NCBI GenBank assembly: GCA_900239685.1
Contig: OENT01000103.1
Coordinates: 8,281 to 72,280 of the forward strand
Reading direction: 5' to 3'
DNA from: Rotaria macrura
Lineage: Eukaryota > Rotifera > Eurotatoria > Philodinida > Philodinidae
Length of the DNA stretch: 64,000 nucleotides
Shown here: piece after piece, positions 23,094 through 36,182 of the stretch
How the letters are laid out: each line of letters opens with the position of its first letter
Numbering within the stretch: position 1 is the first letter of the stretch
The notes under the pieces: generated by a model
Database searches by the model: none
Told to the model about the DNA's origin: nothing
Seen by the model: only the letters and a program-made list of their open reading frames with translations
Made by a program: the position numbers and the translations under genes

Positions 23094-26000
23094 ATGTTTG
23101 GAACAACAACGAACGGATCATCGATTCAAAGTATAAGATAAAGGTTTTTAATTGATTAAATTTTTTATCTCGAATTGTTTATTAGTCGAATGTAAAAAGA
23201 GATTATTTGATGAAGAAGATAATATTAGCGGAAAAGATCACGAGATCATAGAAATAAAAGAAAGAAATTCTTTTAAGAAACAGAAAACAATAGGTACGAA
23301 CATATGTTGAATAGATAATATTCCGAAAAACAAATTTTCACTTTCTAGTCACACGTTATCATCGTCAAATACCAAATGAACCATTTGTAGTATTAACCAG
23401 TCATCATAATGAACGATATTACTTATTAGTACGTGATGATGATGATGATTGTTTCAAAGTACGAGTGACAGATTACTTTTTATTTTCATTTTATATACTG
23501 TGTATCTAAATAATTATGTATTATTAGTTTTCATTAAATAATGAAAAAAAAACAAGTTTACTGAAAGTATCCGTTGAGGAAATGATTGAAAAACGTGTTC
23601 GTCAAGTAAGTTTAAGTTAAAAAACAACTCCATTGAATTTGAATAAATGATAACATATTTATTTCAATAGGAATTAGAAGAAATTACAAAATCAATTGAC
23701 AATCCATCATCATCTGCAATTGACAATGAGTAAAATGCAGTTGAATTTAATTTCAATCTATAAATTATATTTCTATTCAATTTTAAGAAATGATGCAGTT
23801 ATACCTATTGCTGGCGAATATACAGATGAATTATGGGTTGAAAAATTTGCACCACGTGCCTTTTGTGATCTACTTAGTGATATAGTTAGTAACAAAAAAA
23901 GCAACTACCTATGACTGTCATACTTCTTCTGTATTTCATTCGTTTTAGGGTATCAATCGAACATTGTTAGAATGGCTTAATCTTTGGCAGTATTGNGCAC
24001 GTCATCAACATTTGACATCGAATGAATCAAACAAAGATAAAACTAATTATACAGGAATAATAAATAAAAAAATCTATCCATCTGATATTCAATATGAATT
24101 AGATGCTTGTAAACGACCACAACAAAAAATTGCTCTACTTTGTGGTACACCAGGCGCTGGGGTTTGACATGTTTTTCATTCGACAAAATAAAAAAAATAT
24201 AATCCTATGTTCATTTTTATATTAGAAAACAACTCTTGCTCATGTTGTTGCTCGACATGCAGGTTATAATATTATTGAAATGAATGCAAGGTAAATAGTT
24301 TTTTGATTGTCATTTTTCATCGTTATATATTTTATGAATATTTTTTCTTTAGTGATGATCGAAGTGTAGAGTTATTTCGTACTCGAATTGAAACAGCAAC
24401 ACAAATGCAAGAAGTATTAAGCAAAGATTTTAAACCGAATTGTCTTCTTATTGATGAAATTGACGGAGCACCAGCGGTAATTTTTTGTTTTTCGAATCAT
24501 TCAATTGTTAAGAAACATCATAATAGACAATGAAAAATAACCAACCATCATAAAATGATTGTATTATAAGAGCGATCGTGTTTGTATGTTAGCATGTACT
24601 ACCGAAACTAACTGTACGAACTTCATCTCATCATGACAAGGAAATAGTTAGTCTTCAAATAGATTCACTTTGACTTTGAAGGATATTTCCTGTATTGTGT
24701 TCGAATTCTTTCTACATCAAGGATAAAGTAATTAGATCAAGGGAAAATATCTATCAAAGGGATCCTGTTAAAGAATAATTTGTTGAAATAAAAGTTTCAT
24801 ATGATTGTTTTCATTTTTAGTGAAATAACATAAGACTAAAAATATACATTGCACTTATCTTTTAGCCGTCAGTGCAGCTACTAGTTGATTTAATTAATCG
24901 TACACCCATTGATCAACAACAAGCAAGTAGTAAAACAAAGAAAAATAATTCATTTGTTCTTCTTCGACCAGTTATTTGCATTTGCAATGATTTGTATGTA
25001 ATTTCGTAGATATTTTAATGATTTGTATTGATTTTGAAAGCACTATCTATATAGATATGTACCAGCTTTAAAACCTCTTCGTCAAATAGCTCTTATACTT
25101 AATTTTCCACGTATTGAACAAAATGTACTTGCTAAACGTTTATTAACCGTAAGATTTTGAAATTTACCTTTCATTTTTGTTTCTTCTGCTTTTATTAAAA
25201 ATACACTAGAATGCTTTTCATCATTACAGATTTCAGAACAATTAAATATTCAAAGTGATTTAATTACATTGAATAGTTTATGTGCAAAAGCTGCGTGTGA
25301 CATTCGATCATGTCTACATTTTATGCAGGTCAGTTATAAGTTTATTCAATTGAACAGTTTATATACTTCCGTAACTATTTAGTTTGTTGTTACTCAACAT
25401 AATCGAGTAATAACGAAAAAAATGGTCGAAACAACAGCAGTACTTGGAGTTAAAGATGCACAGAAAAGTTTATTTGAAATTTGGACTGAAATTTTACAAA
25501 TTCCACCATCGAAAAAGTTGGTCTTGTCTTGTTATTTTTATTTTTCAAAAACAAAAACAGTAGTAATATAAATGATTTCTTTCCTTGACACAATAGAACA
25601 CAGCTAACACTTCAACTAGATGATCCACTCAAACGTTCTGGCAAAGTCCCATTGGCAAGGTATGAACACCGAGTGAATAATCATTGAAAATTTTTATTTT
25701 AAATCAATAACAATAGCAGGAAACAACAAATTTAATTAGGAAACTTGAAAAAAAAAATCAACCAGGTCTATAAGCAAACAATCACTTAAATGCGATCAAT
25801 ATCCATTAAAAATGAATGTTTTAGTTTATTTTAAGTCTTCAATTTTGAAATCGAATTTTTAGAATAACACCAATGTGCATTAGAATAAGTAAGAACATCA
25901 AGCAAGATTGTTAATGATAAATACGATTGAACTTTTTCTCATACCACAAACAAAGTATCAATGGAATCATTGCTTATTGTGGTTTAGCATATGCTTGTAG

Positions 26001-28814
26001 ACCGGGACAGACTAGTAGTTTGTTCGTTGCTTCTGTCTAGCGCACAATCAACGTTTTACTTCTCTATCTGTTGTGACAAATGAATATAAGAAAAAACTTT
26101 TTATCTAATTCTGATAGTTCTATTGAGCAAATATGTTCACTGAGTCGTTGGTCATCCAAGGGTAACTGGTTAAAATCATCATTTTTCGTTCTTTTCAAAT
26201 AAGTGTACGAAAATTCTGGTAGTAGATAAGTTTCTACAACTACAGTTAAATTTTTTTCTCAATAGTTGTTTTTCATCAAGTTCACCTTCTCAAATCTGTT
26301 CGGTAGATCTACAATCGTTCTTCTACGAATTATGTCGTTTACCAATGTGTGACAGATTTTTATTTTTCTCAATTTTTTCAGCAAATAACTTTGACGAATA
26401 GGGAGTCTTTTAATTATACAAGATCAAAGTATTGAGGACAAGTTTCGACAATGTAGAATCGAATCTGATCGACGACAGAAACAAATCGTTTGTCAAGAGA
26501 CAGATTTGTATTTGCTGAAAACAAAACTAATCGATATTAATTCCATCGTAGAACATGACAAGAGGACGTGGAATATTCTAAGAAATCATCTCTGTCTGTG
26601 CTTAATCATTATTTAGTTGTGTGATAAATTGACTGAATTCTATAGTTGAGCCGTTTACATCTTAGCATTATTATTATATACCGTCGTTGTTCGTTTTAAT
26701 ATTAATCTAGCTATCATTTCTCTCTATCTCTCCCTCTTTATCTTAGACGTTTACAACTGCTAGATATGGTTTCAAGTCTAGGGAATTATGATAGAATTTA
26801 TGATGGTCTATTCGAACATTATCTAACGCTTAATTTTCATGATCCTAAATTGACATCTGTAAGTAGTATGAAGTATTGGATGCAAACAATAGTTTATTAA
26901 TTACTTGTCATCTACTAATCAGATTAATTATGCTAATAGTTGGCTATTATTCTATGACTTAAACAATAAAGAAATGTATGCGCAACAAAACTATTCATTC
27001 TGGCGATACGCACCTTATGTTGCGCTAGCATTTCATATTCTATTTGTTACACATCGACCTATTCAAATGAAATATCCTCAAAAACAACTTGAAGTAAAAT
27101 CGGAAAAAAACTTACATTTTGTAAAGAAATTCGTGTACTTAAAATTTCAGATGCAAAATAAATTACGTACAAATACAGCGACTATTGAAGCTACGTTAAG
27201 TGATATAATACCTAGTCGTCGTCAATATCTTGCTAAAGATATTCTTATTCTTGATATTCTTCCATATATGCTTGATATCCTTCAACCTCGTCTACGACAA
27301 GTGAAATATTACTCGTTTTAAATGTTATATATTCATATGAATGTTTTCTTTAAATCTTTAGACGAATATTGCACTTTTTACAAATAAAGAAATGCGTGAT
27401 ATTAATACATTAATCGATGTTATGATTGAATTCAATCTATCTTATATCCAACAACGAACTTTTACTGGTGAAAATGTTCTTGTATTTGAACCGTACGTGT
27501 CATAAAAGAGTTTGTAATATATGTGAACTTTATACTTCTTCAAGACCTAATTAACATATTATTTCATGAGTAATAGGGAGCCCTAAAAAAAATAATCCAG
27601 CAGAGTTTTGTGTTTTTCGATGTTCGTTCTTGTCTACGCATTGATATGTTGAACATGTAAGTCTATCTTCCTTCACAGATGCTTTGACAAAGCAACTTTC
27701 GAAATCTATCTTTATACAAACAAAAATTCAATTGAGACGACATAGAAGAATTCGATCGTATCAATACTAGTAGTTTTAATTTATTTAAGGCCTGTGGATA
27801 CGGTTGCTTATTTTTCTGGTACAAACGAAAAACGTGGCTTATCGTTTGGTACACGTCAAATGATATTTAAAGAATTACTTAAAGAACGTGTTAAACGAAA
27901 TATTCGTCTTAAATCAGACAAACAAGAAATGCTTGTTACAGTCAAACGACCAGTCGATTCAATTCCTAGACCGTTTGTTATTCTTTTTTAGTTTTACTGA
28001 ATTTGATCAAAAATAAAATTCGCTTGTTTACATAGGAAGCCACCTCCATTAGATATGATTAAATTAAAACCGAAAATGGTTACGCCTAATGAAACACATG
28101 TAAGTTATCACTTGACGAAAGCATTTACACAAGATGTTCATTTACGTGAGGTTGTTCTCGAATAATATATCTCCTCATAATTTCGAATGTGGGATTTTTC
28201 AATCTACTCGACAAGATATTCGTACGTTCTTTCGTGCTTTCATTATCTCGTCAGATTTGTGCGTTTTTTAAGTTCGAGGATAATATGTATGCCTTTTTTG
28301 TTGGATATTCATTTTGCTACAAATTTGAATATTTTCATCAAACAAAATTTCATGTTAACAATATAAGCCTTGAAAAGTTCTTCTCTTCTGGAAAACTATT
28401 GACTAGAAGAACAGATTCAAACTGTTCGTTCATCATTAAAATTGCAGTGTTACAATTTGTTTTTATAAGTTCGTATTCATAAAAACAAGAATACGTTTAG
28501 ACACACTATCGTTTGATTCAATTAAAATACTTTCTATTTGTTCTCAATCGAACGAATATCTTGCGAGAAAATTTCATAACGATCTATTACACTGATCGTA
28601 TAATTATTCTTTTTAAATTTATTTTAAGATTCCAAGAGACTTTTTTGCGAAATTTAAACTTGGTCCAAAAGATCTACCAATATCATCAAAATCATCGGAT
28701 CAAGTTGATTCAATCAAGAAACCTATCGAACGAAAAGCATTGATTGCCTTTGCATACAATGAAGGTTTTTCTGATGCTATACGATGTAAAATTAAAATTC
28801 AAGATCTTCTCTAA
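23094..28814 (+). CDS. CHTF18: CHTF18, large subunit of the alternative clamp loader CTF18-RFC
   Basis: AAA+ ATPase that loads PCNA at forks and supports cohesion with DSCC1 and CHTF8. About 18 exons from ATG 23094 to TAA 28812-28814. Recognisable blocks in order are LWVEKFAPRAFCDLLSD, LLCGTPGAG|KTTLAHVVARHAGY (Walker A split by the intron at about 24163-24228), EMNASDDRS and LLIDEIDGAP (Walker B). Next are FVLLRPVICICND (sensor 1 region), the arginine-rich collar exons, LLDMVSSLGNYDRIYDGLF, and WRYAPYVALAFHILF. The conserved extreme C-terminus AFAYNEGFSDAIRCKIKIQDLL-like tail binds DSCC1-CHTF8 in relatives. Position 23996 is an N in the codon TGN, in a variable stretch after LNLWQY; it must be TGC, TGT or TGG if the gene is intact. 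Introns at about 24477-24866, 25661-26746 and 28101-28628 are long. Confidence 0.94.
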
Positions 28815-30277
28815 TATTTGATCTCATCTGTTGTGTTCGTTCTTATATGTCTATGTTTAATGAATATTATTCTCATCTATTAAAACATTCATAATTAAAT
28901 ATGGTGCAAACAACTATGTATGCTTACATACATATTTTTCATCTCTCCTTACTCTTCACTCGTCGAAAAGAAACAGAATACAGAGAGGAAGAACAAAAAA
29001 AAAATATACCGACCAACACACTATACAATCACCGCTGTGTTTTGTCTCGAAAAGGCATATAAAGGAAATAGTACGCGTGTGGGTCCTGCTCATACGCTAT
29101 ATTAAAAGGCTATGACGAGAAAACTTCTTTCCCCGACTGACCATTTAGTGATGTCACAAAGAATTTGTATAAAATCTGAGCCTATTATATTAACATGCAT
29201 ATACGTGATTTTCATGGTAAACAATAAATTATCCATATGTTTTATCCTTCGATGAATAGAAACAAAATCAAATTCATTCATGAATATACTTCATAAGATT
29301 TAATACAAAATTTCATTCAATGAATTCTAGTGTAACTATTTGAAAAATAATAGAACATATCATCGAGATGCAGTCACGGATATGTTTTTGCTTGATATAA
29401 TCGAATGAAATACTTGATGAGAATATGTTCCATAATAAATGGTAGAGTCAAATTTGAAGGTTAGATAAGTAATAATGATTGTAGTTCGTACTTTGAATCT
29501 ATGTTGTTGTATAAAGATAAATATTAAAAAAACCTACTCATGTAATTAGTATATGAGTTGTTAGATTTTTATATTGCTATCTATATATGTCGTTTAATTG
29601 GTATCTTCAAACTAAACTAAATAAAATAAAGACTTTCCACTCTTATGAGTCTCATGAACTTTATCATTGTCATACATCACGTAGGTGGTCTTATGAAGAA
29701 AGAAGATTTTTCTAAGTATCATTCAAATATTTCTAAAAAGAAAGAATGAAACAATTTGTAAAAACTGACTCTGCCAAGACGGATCTCGGTGCGATACTCT
29801 ATCTATCCTTGAATAAATACATCTATTGACAGTTTCTCACTATCTCAAGATATATATTTATATTCTTGTTGATAAGTAATTCAAAATGTATATTTCAATG
29901 ATACCGACCAAACGAAATTTTCACCGAATCCAGTATATTGCACTAATGTATGATGGAAGCCCGGCGCATCATACCAGCACCAAGAGATACAAAAGAAACA
30001 TGTGCGGAAGAAACAGTGAACTTTTTTTTCTCTCTAATAACGACAATAGACTTGAAAATACAAACGTTTAAAATGAATCAATTATTTCTTGTATGACGAT
30101 TCAGTTCTCGGTTGACCTTGATAGTGAAACCGTTATAAATTTGAATAATAGACAATGAAATTATTTCTCTTTCGTTTTCAACGGTTCTACAACATTTCTG
30201 TTTATTCGTTCGTTCATTCATTCATTCACATCTTGAACAATAAAAACGATTAATCTTATTTTTCTGCAATCGAAATC
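28815..30277. other. Intergenic region, no supported gene
   Basis: About 1.5 kb of AT-rich sequence between CHTF18 and the RING gene. Short ORFs are present on the plus strand (28920-29105, 29886-30071) without conserved motifs. I see no terminal repeats or RNA gene. Confidence 0.55.
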
Positions 30278-30936
30278 ATGTCTCAAACATCAGTGTATAG
30301 TCAACGAAATCGTAAAATATGGCAGAAACAATCATTAATTACATACGATTGTCCTATTTGTGTAACAACAAATACACGTCAACTTCTCGAATTACCATGT
30401 GGTCATAATGTAAAAAAAACTAATAAAAGCAAATGCTTTATTTTTATATTTCTTCATGTTTTTTAAACAGTTATGTTTATCATGTCTTCACATGATATGT
30501 GCCCATTCAACGTTAGCTTGTCCATTTTGTCGTTGTCGTCTTTCAACATGGCTTCGTCATAATTCTGATTATTCAAAATTAATTATTCAACGAGAAACTG
30601 TAACCAAAACCAAAAAGAAAAATATAATTTCACAAAAATCAAAACAAACTTATAAAAGACCAAAAGCTAAAGAGACAAGTAAAATTTTACAAATTCTATC
30701 ATGTAAGATAGATTGATGATAGCACGTTTTTTTTTTATCACAGTCGACGAACATGGCAATATATCTACTGATTGGTTATTAGCTAAAAAGCTTCATCGAG
30801 AAGAAATTGAACAAGTAAGACTAGTTCAAGTGTAAATTGTTCAAAATTTTATATATTTAAAAAATTTTTCTAGTTTCGGTTTACTCATGGTCGAATAACT
30901 CGAGCGATGGCAAAAAAGATGAAAATACAATCATAA
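30278..30936 (+). CDS. RNF168/RNF169-like RING-finger protein, short
   Basis: Probable E3 ubiquitin ligase. Four exons (30278-30409, 30471-30702, 30744-30814, 30874-30936) join into one open frame of about 166 aa. The RING is split by the first intron: CPIC, then LPCGHN|LCLSC, then a Cys/His pair and CPFCRCRLSTWLRHN. The segment after the last RING cysteines (RRxSxW-like) resembles RNF168 and RNF169, which ubiquitylate or read nucleosomal H2A at DNA breaks. A basic Lys-rich stretch follows, then DWLLAKKLHREEIEQ, which resembles the ubiquitin-binding LAxxLxxEE pattern, and a basic end. It is far shorter than human RNF168 (571 aa), so the family call is inference from the RING flank. A polyadenylation signal AATAAA lies at 31026-31031. 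Confidence 0.75.
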
Positions 30937-31025
30937 GCATTTCTTATTGGCCACATATATTTTATAGAACAGATTTTATTGTATATTCTACTAATTTATT
31001 TCTAATCAACATACTTTTGTTATTC

Positions 31026-31031
31026 AATAAA
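31026..31031 (+). promoter_or_regulatory. Polyadenylation signal of the RING gene
   Basis: AATAAA 90 bp after the stop codon of the RING-finger gene, in an AT-rich 3' flank. Confidence 0.5.
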
Positions 31032-31808
31032 GCATAGTCATAGTAAATATTTGATGTACATGATTAATCTCTGAGTTCGAACAATTGTAAGCAGTTGTTC
31101 GAACTCATACTAAACCTGAGAAGAATCTTCTACAAGACTAATATTTTAATAGAAAAAAAAATCAAATAACCGCATGTCGTTTCGAAATTTATCTTATCGA
31201 TAACTCGAATAGACTATAGAGTCATCTAAAAGATATTTACTAGAAAGACTTATTTATTTCTTCAGGCATCAGCAACAAAGACTGTGACTTGAACAAGTTT
31301 TGAAGCATGTAGATATGCTATCGTGAAAATAGTCTGAGATTCCGTCATGGTTATGTTTGTATATTTTCTAAAGTAGCTAATTTTTAGTCTTAGAAATGAT
31401 GTTGTCTTTCAATAGCGGAGTTTATGTAGCCAAAGAAAAAAATTTTGTTTTCCTATAAACTTACCGAGTCTTTCAACAGATTCATTATCATACAATTTTT
31501 AAATTAGATATAAATTTTACCAAGACATACTGCGAGAATCAAGAGATATTTGAAATACTGACCAAAATTCAGCTAGTTTCCTCATAAATGATAGATCAAT
31601 GTTTAAAATTAGAATTGGCGCATACAGTTTTTACGTGTCTGCATAAAAGCTTTTATTATTTTCATTTACTTTGTGTATGTATGTAGCATCGAATGAATTG
31701 TAACAATTGGGGTAAGTCGAATAGAGTTCGAACAACAAACGATGTGCTAAATCAATAGAAGAGTTATTGGAAAAAAGGAATCCTACATATTTTATGTAAT
31801 TCATATTA
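31032..31808. other. Spacer upstream of the uncharacterised gene
   Basis: About 0.8 kb. It may contain the missing first exon or exons of the gene at 31809-34004, but I could not find a convincing start. The minus-strand ORF at 31631-31855 overlaps the coding exon on the other strand and looks like a shadow. Confidence 0.4.
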
Positions 31809-34004
31809 GATAAATGTGCTAGTGTCCGATATCGACTCAGTACAAGATTGAACAATAAATATCATCGATCGAATTCAGTAGATTATTCTAATGCAATGAA
31901 TCCATTGAATATAGAGAAATCGTAAGTTAATTCGTACTATGTTCACCAAGTCTTACGCTCGTGTTTAAATGAGTACAGTTTTTATCAATGTAAAAATGAT
32001 GCTGGTCAGAGATATTGTATCGAAATATGTGGAGATACTTGTAATCCGATCAAATTGCCAAATACCGATGTAACAACTATGAATAATGATAATTCATTAC
32101 AATCAATGTGTCATACCAATATTAACAGATCATCTTTGAATTCAATGGATCCATATCGATATAAGTTTGTAGGTAAATTTCTTATGATTGAAAAGAATAC
32201 ATTGATTGATCACGATGGCAAATAAGAGACAAACTGCAGGCCTCATCAAATTTGTTCGATAATAAACGGAAATATATCGAATATATTGCTACCAATGTTC
32301 TTCGACAAGTTGTTGATCATATATCAAATGAATCTGTAATCATAACGTTGTTTTTAAATACATCTGTCGTACAGTGTTTTGTTATTTTTGAATAGTTGCA
32401 TCAATTATCTTGTTGTTTGCAACAAAATATTGAAAGAATTCTTTGTCATGTAGTAGACTAGTATTAGTTTTTCAATGATTATTTTTATATATGATTAAGA
32501 CTGACATTGATTCGGATCGTCTAATACGAATTCTAGTTACTGAAGTTCTACAACGTTATTGTACCAATGTCGGACGTCTTACCGATTGGTATGCATTTGC
32601 TGATACGATAAAGGTTGCTTCGATATCCTTTCTTGGAACCTAAAAGTCATATCTATGTTTTCCTACTAAAGCCTTTTCTTTCATCGACAAAAGTTAACGA
32701 TAAAAAGAATCCAATAACAAGTGATATTGACAATAAACGATCGTCTAGATCAAAACAACTATCAAATGATGATACGAACTCGAACCAATTATTAAACAAT
32801 CGTAGTCAATCAAAATTGGACTCTCAATCTACACGGTCATTTGTTAGAAAAGGAAATTTATCAGAAAATACTTCGTTTAGAAAAGTTCAAAAACCATTGA
32901 ATGAAGCCGAAGTACCATCTACCATTGATACTCCTTCAAGTTTAGCACGATCATTAATCATGTTTAAAACGAATAATATGACATCAGTACCAGTGAAACG
33001 ACGGGAAAAATCAGCACTAATTTTTAATAAAGAACAATCAAACATAAAGCAAGTATACTGAATCGTTTCTTAAGTATCGATCTTTCTGTTGTCCAGTGAA
33101 AAGTATCGAGGGGAATGCACTCATCGAAAGATCGAGCTGATCTACTCTAAGTTTGAGATGATTACATCATGGAATAGGTGCATAGATTTTATGGAAAACA
33201 GAATGTAATTCACAGTTCGAAAGAAATGACCTGTATAATAATGATTTAGCAAGAAATACAATACGGTTGCCAATAAAATCAAGAATATCAATCATAGTGA
33301 ATCTTTTACTGTTCTTAAAAAGTCACTAAATCGTTCTAAATCAATTAAATTGCAAGCCAAAACTCAAGTATCATCGAGTTATTGTCATTCTAAGCACAAA
33401 CTACAGGTATGTTGATTTTTTCACTCTAAACATAACCGAATATTATCTACTACAGAACGAAAGCATGAATCGATCATCGTCGAAGAATCATATTTTACCA
33501 GTTCATCATCATGGAATAAAAAATGTTGACACATCGTCCTTGTCATCATTATCATCTCAGGAATCTGCTTCTGTCAAAGAATTTGCCTATGAAAACAAAC
33601 AAACATTGACTAACCCATCGCCAACTAACAAAAACGTTCGACCAACATTCATCCAATATCAACAGGATTCTTGTTTGAATTCTGTTCAAGGAGAACAATT
33701 AAAATTATCAGATTCGTCTACTGAGAAACAAATACTTGAATCGAAACAGGGGACGTGTTCGGATAAAGTAACATCATCTGAAAACGAGAACCATCTCATA
33801 TCGAATTTACGAAATGACATTGAAGTGAATAAATATTTACATACAGTTAACCAACAATTATCATCAACAACAACAACAGATCAAAATAGACCGAGCATAT
33901 CGTCGATTGATAACCGAGTCTCATTCAATACAAAAATGGTTACATCGGAAAAGAAAAGCACAAGAATCAATCATTTTCCTTGCATGTTGGCCGAATTTGA
34001 TTAA
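31809..34004 (+). CDS. Uncharacterised Ser/Asn-rich protein, 5' end unresolved
   Basis: Spliced coding signal on the plus strand. The first visible exon begins after catattag at 31808 and reads CASVRYRLSTRLNNKYHRS. The second has a Cys-containing stretch (YCIEICGDTCNP). Then two helical exons follow: KRKYIEYIATNVLRQVVDHI (about 32243-32333) and DIDSDRLIRILVTEVLQRYC (about 32500-32613). A 58-bp intron (32614-32671) restores frame into a Ser/Asn/Lys-rich exon to about 33055. Further exons are near 33251-33408 and 33456-34004, stop TAA 34002-34004. The last 180 residues are low-complexity and polar. The helical pair faintly recalls the conserved C-terminal helices of SPATA7, a ciliary protein, but that is not strong enough for a name. 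The true start is not seen. Confidence 0.6.
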
Positions 34005-34500
34005 ATGTAACGAATGACACGAATTTTATGTTTCCGTAATTTCAGAAATATTTCAAACCAATAATTAGTCAACAAAGTATAGTTGTGACTAAACGAAACT
34101 TGATAACATTCTTAAAATATTTGTCTACTAAAAGAAAAAGAAGAATAAATAGTAAAATTAATCGTTATATTATAATGAAATTCATACTGAGTGTCGTATA
34201 AAAGCACGATGTCTTGTAATAAAATACCTACAGCTTGTTAAATTATGATTTACGCTTGTTCAGATGTTTACTCATCGATTATATATAACACTAGACAGAT
34301 AAATAATTAGCTAGAAAATTCTATCCTGAACGAAATTTCTCTAAACTTTTTTATGAGAATATTCGGAAGCTTTGAATGACCCATTAGGTTTAATACCGAA
34401 TTACGGTATTCAACGAGTTCGAACGACTACATTTTGAACGAACTGTTATGTTTCTAGTCATGTTTCAATCAACCAGCAGTTGTAGAATTCTTACCAAGCA

Positions 34501-34950
34501 GAATTCAGAATTCTGTAGACTTGTATATTTATTTTTTCAACGAACTAATACTCCAGTATGTTAATATATAGCTCCGAATTTTTTAAAATTCTACAGAATT
34601 TGATCTAATTGAAGATATCGTACATAAGTCCTGTTGTAATATTAGAAATCTGTTCCAGTATGCTGATATTTTGCTGAAAATGCTGTGCTTGAATCTGCTA
34701 AATACAGTTATCTAGCTTACGTATCCAATACATCTTCTCCTTACGAAACAGAATTCGATTTTGTATTCTGCTGTTTTTTTAAAATTCTTCAGTAGAAGTC
34801 ATTCGGTGACTGAGATTTTCAGCCGGTGTTCGTGTAGTCCGAGTTAGATCTCTCAGTACTGATAGAATGCTACTATCGTGTCCATAGCTGGAGGTCAACT
34901 GCTGCTATATGATGGTTGTTTTATGGACAAGTGTACAGAATTCTGAATTC
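34501..34950. repeat. Inverted repeat with 24-bp arms, possible TE remnant
   Basis: Arms 34501-34524 and 34927-34950 are inverted copies built on GAATTCAGAATTCTGTA with one mismatch. I found no target-site duplication, and the interior is non-coding, with more AATTC-rich words. Confidence 0.45.
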
Positions 34951-35435
34951 AACAGGTCCCCAAAGTGATTGAGTAATTATGATAAAAGTTTTATTGTCAT
35001 TATTCTTTTCAAGTACATCCAAATTTTAATGAGCGTGTTATAGTACAAATATTTAAATATGCAAACAGATCACCGTGGAAGGCATTTTTTCTAACAGATG
35101 TCCGTGCGTACAGTTTGATAAGTACATGATTCAAGCATTGTTTTTCGCGGTTATTGAACTCAATCATGGTATTATCATCGGTATTTGTTCTCATTTGCTT
35201 GATATTCCATAGTCTGGAATCCGATAAGTGTGATTACAGATACGAATCCGATGACACAATTCTTACTTACATGAAACTTCTCCTATTCACTGTGTCTTCA
35301 AAATGATGTCAACTTCTAAAATCTACTATACTCATAGGTTTATTTCTTATTTTTCTCAACTTTTCGAGTGAAGTCCGTTATAAGTTGCGATCGACAGACT
35401 GCTACTAAATGTTAAAAACAGTAGTGAATTCGATA

Positions 35436-36182
35436 ATCGATTAAGTCCCTTCTGTAAAAAACTATTTGGAGAAGGGTCGATTTTTCGGTTCTCAAATGAA
35501 CTGAATCAGTACATATTTTTTCATACTATTCACAACCGTTGGTTGATATAGCGTTCAACTAACGAATAACTAGTTAGTAGTTTCTAGTAACTTCAAAGAG
35601 GTATCCTCTTGAATGCCGAGTAAAATATCAATATTTATATTGCCTGTTTTCCATGTTGAATTTTTAGGATTAACTCGCGATGAAAGACGAGATTGCTGAT
35701 ATAAAAAAAATAATAACGAGATATTTTCAAGTGACTCACACATTTTTGAAGCTTGACGTGTCAAGATATTCTCTAAATATCATGTTTAATATAAAAAAGA
35801 TTTAAAAACAATATCGGCACCATAAACAGCTATCCAACATGTATTGAAATATTCCCATCATCATATAATCCGTTTCTTTTGCCCTAAGGTTGTTTCTCAT
35901 TAATTTCGAGGTTCGAGCGTATAGTGCCTTGGATAACTTATCTTGCAAGTTTTACTTATACCATTTTATAAATGAGCCATTTGCAAAGGTTATTTTACTC
36001 GACATTCAAGATCATGACTTTATGAAGTTACTAGAAACTACTAGCTAGTTATTCGTTAGCTGAACGCTATATCAATCAACAACTGTGAATAGTATGAAAA
36101 AAAATATACTGATTCAGTTCATTTGAGAACCGAAAAATCGACCCTTCTCCAAATAGTTTTTTACAGAAGGGACTTAATCGAT
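35436..36182. mobile_element. 747-bp foldback element with 160-bp inverted arms
   Basis: Arms 35436-35595 and 36023-36182 are inverted copies with roughly 95% identity, most differences being transitions. They surround a 427-bp non-coding centre. The ends read atcgaTTAAGTCCCTTCTG on both sides, inverted. If the element proper begins at GTCCC, it is flanked by TTAA on both sides, as in piggyBac-type insertion. The symmetry extends a few bases outside TTAA, so the border is not certain. No transposase is present. Confidence 0.75.

Noticed and set aside
28189..28743. Two ORFs near the CHTF18 3' end.
   Set aside because: The first lies in the last intron. The second overlaps the final exon in the wrong frame; the correct frame gives the conserved CHTF18 C-terminus.
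32613..32672. Apparent frameshift in the uncharacterised gene.
   Set aside because: A 58-bp intron with GT and AG borders restores phase and matches the usual intron size.
34501..34950. Calling this inverted repeat a complete DNA transposon.
   Set aside because: No target-site duplication was found at either border, so it is kept as a repeat only.
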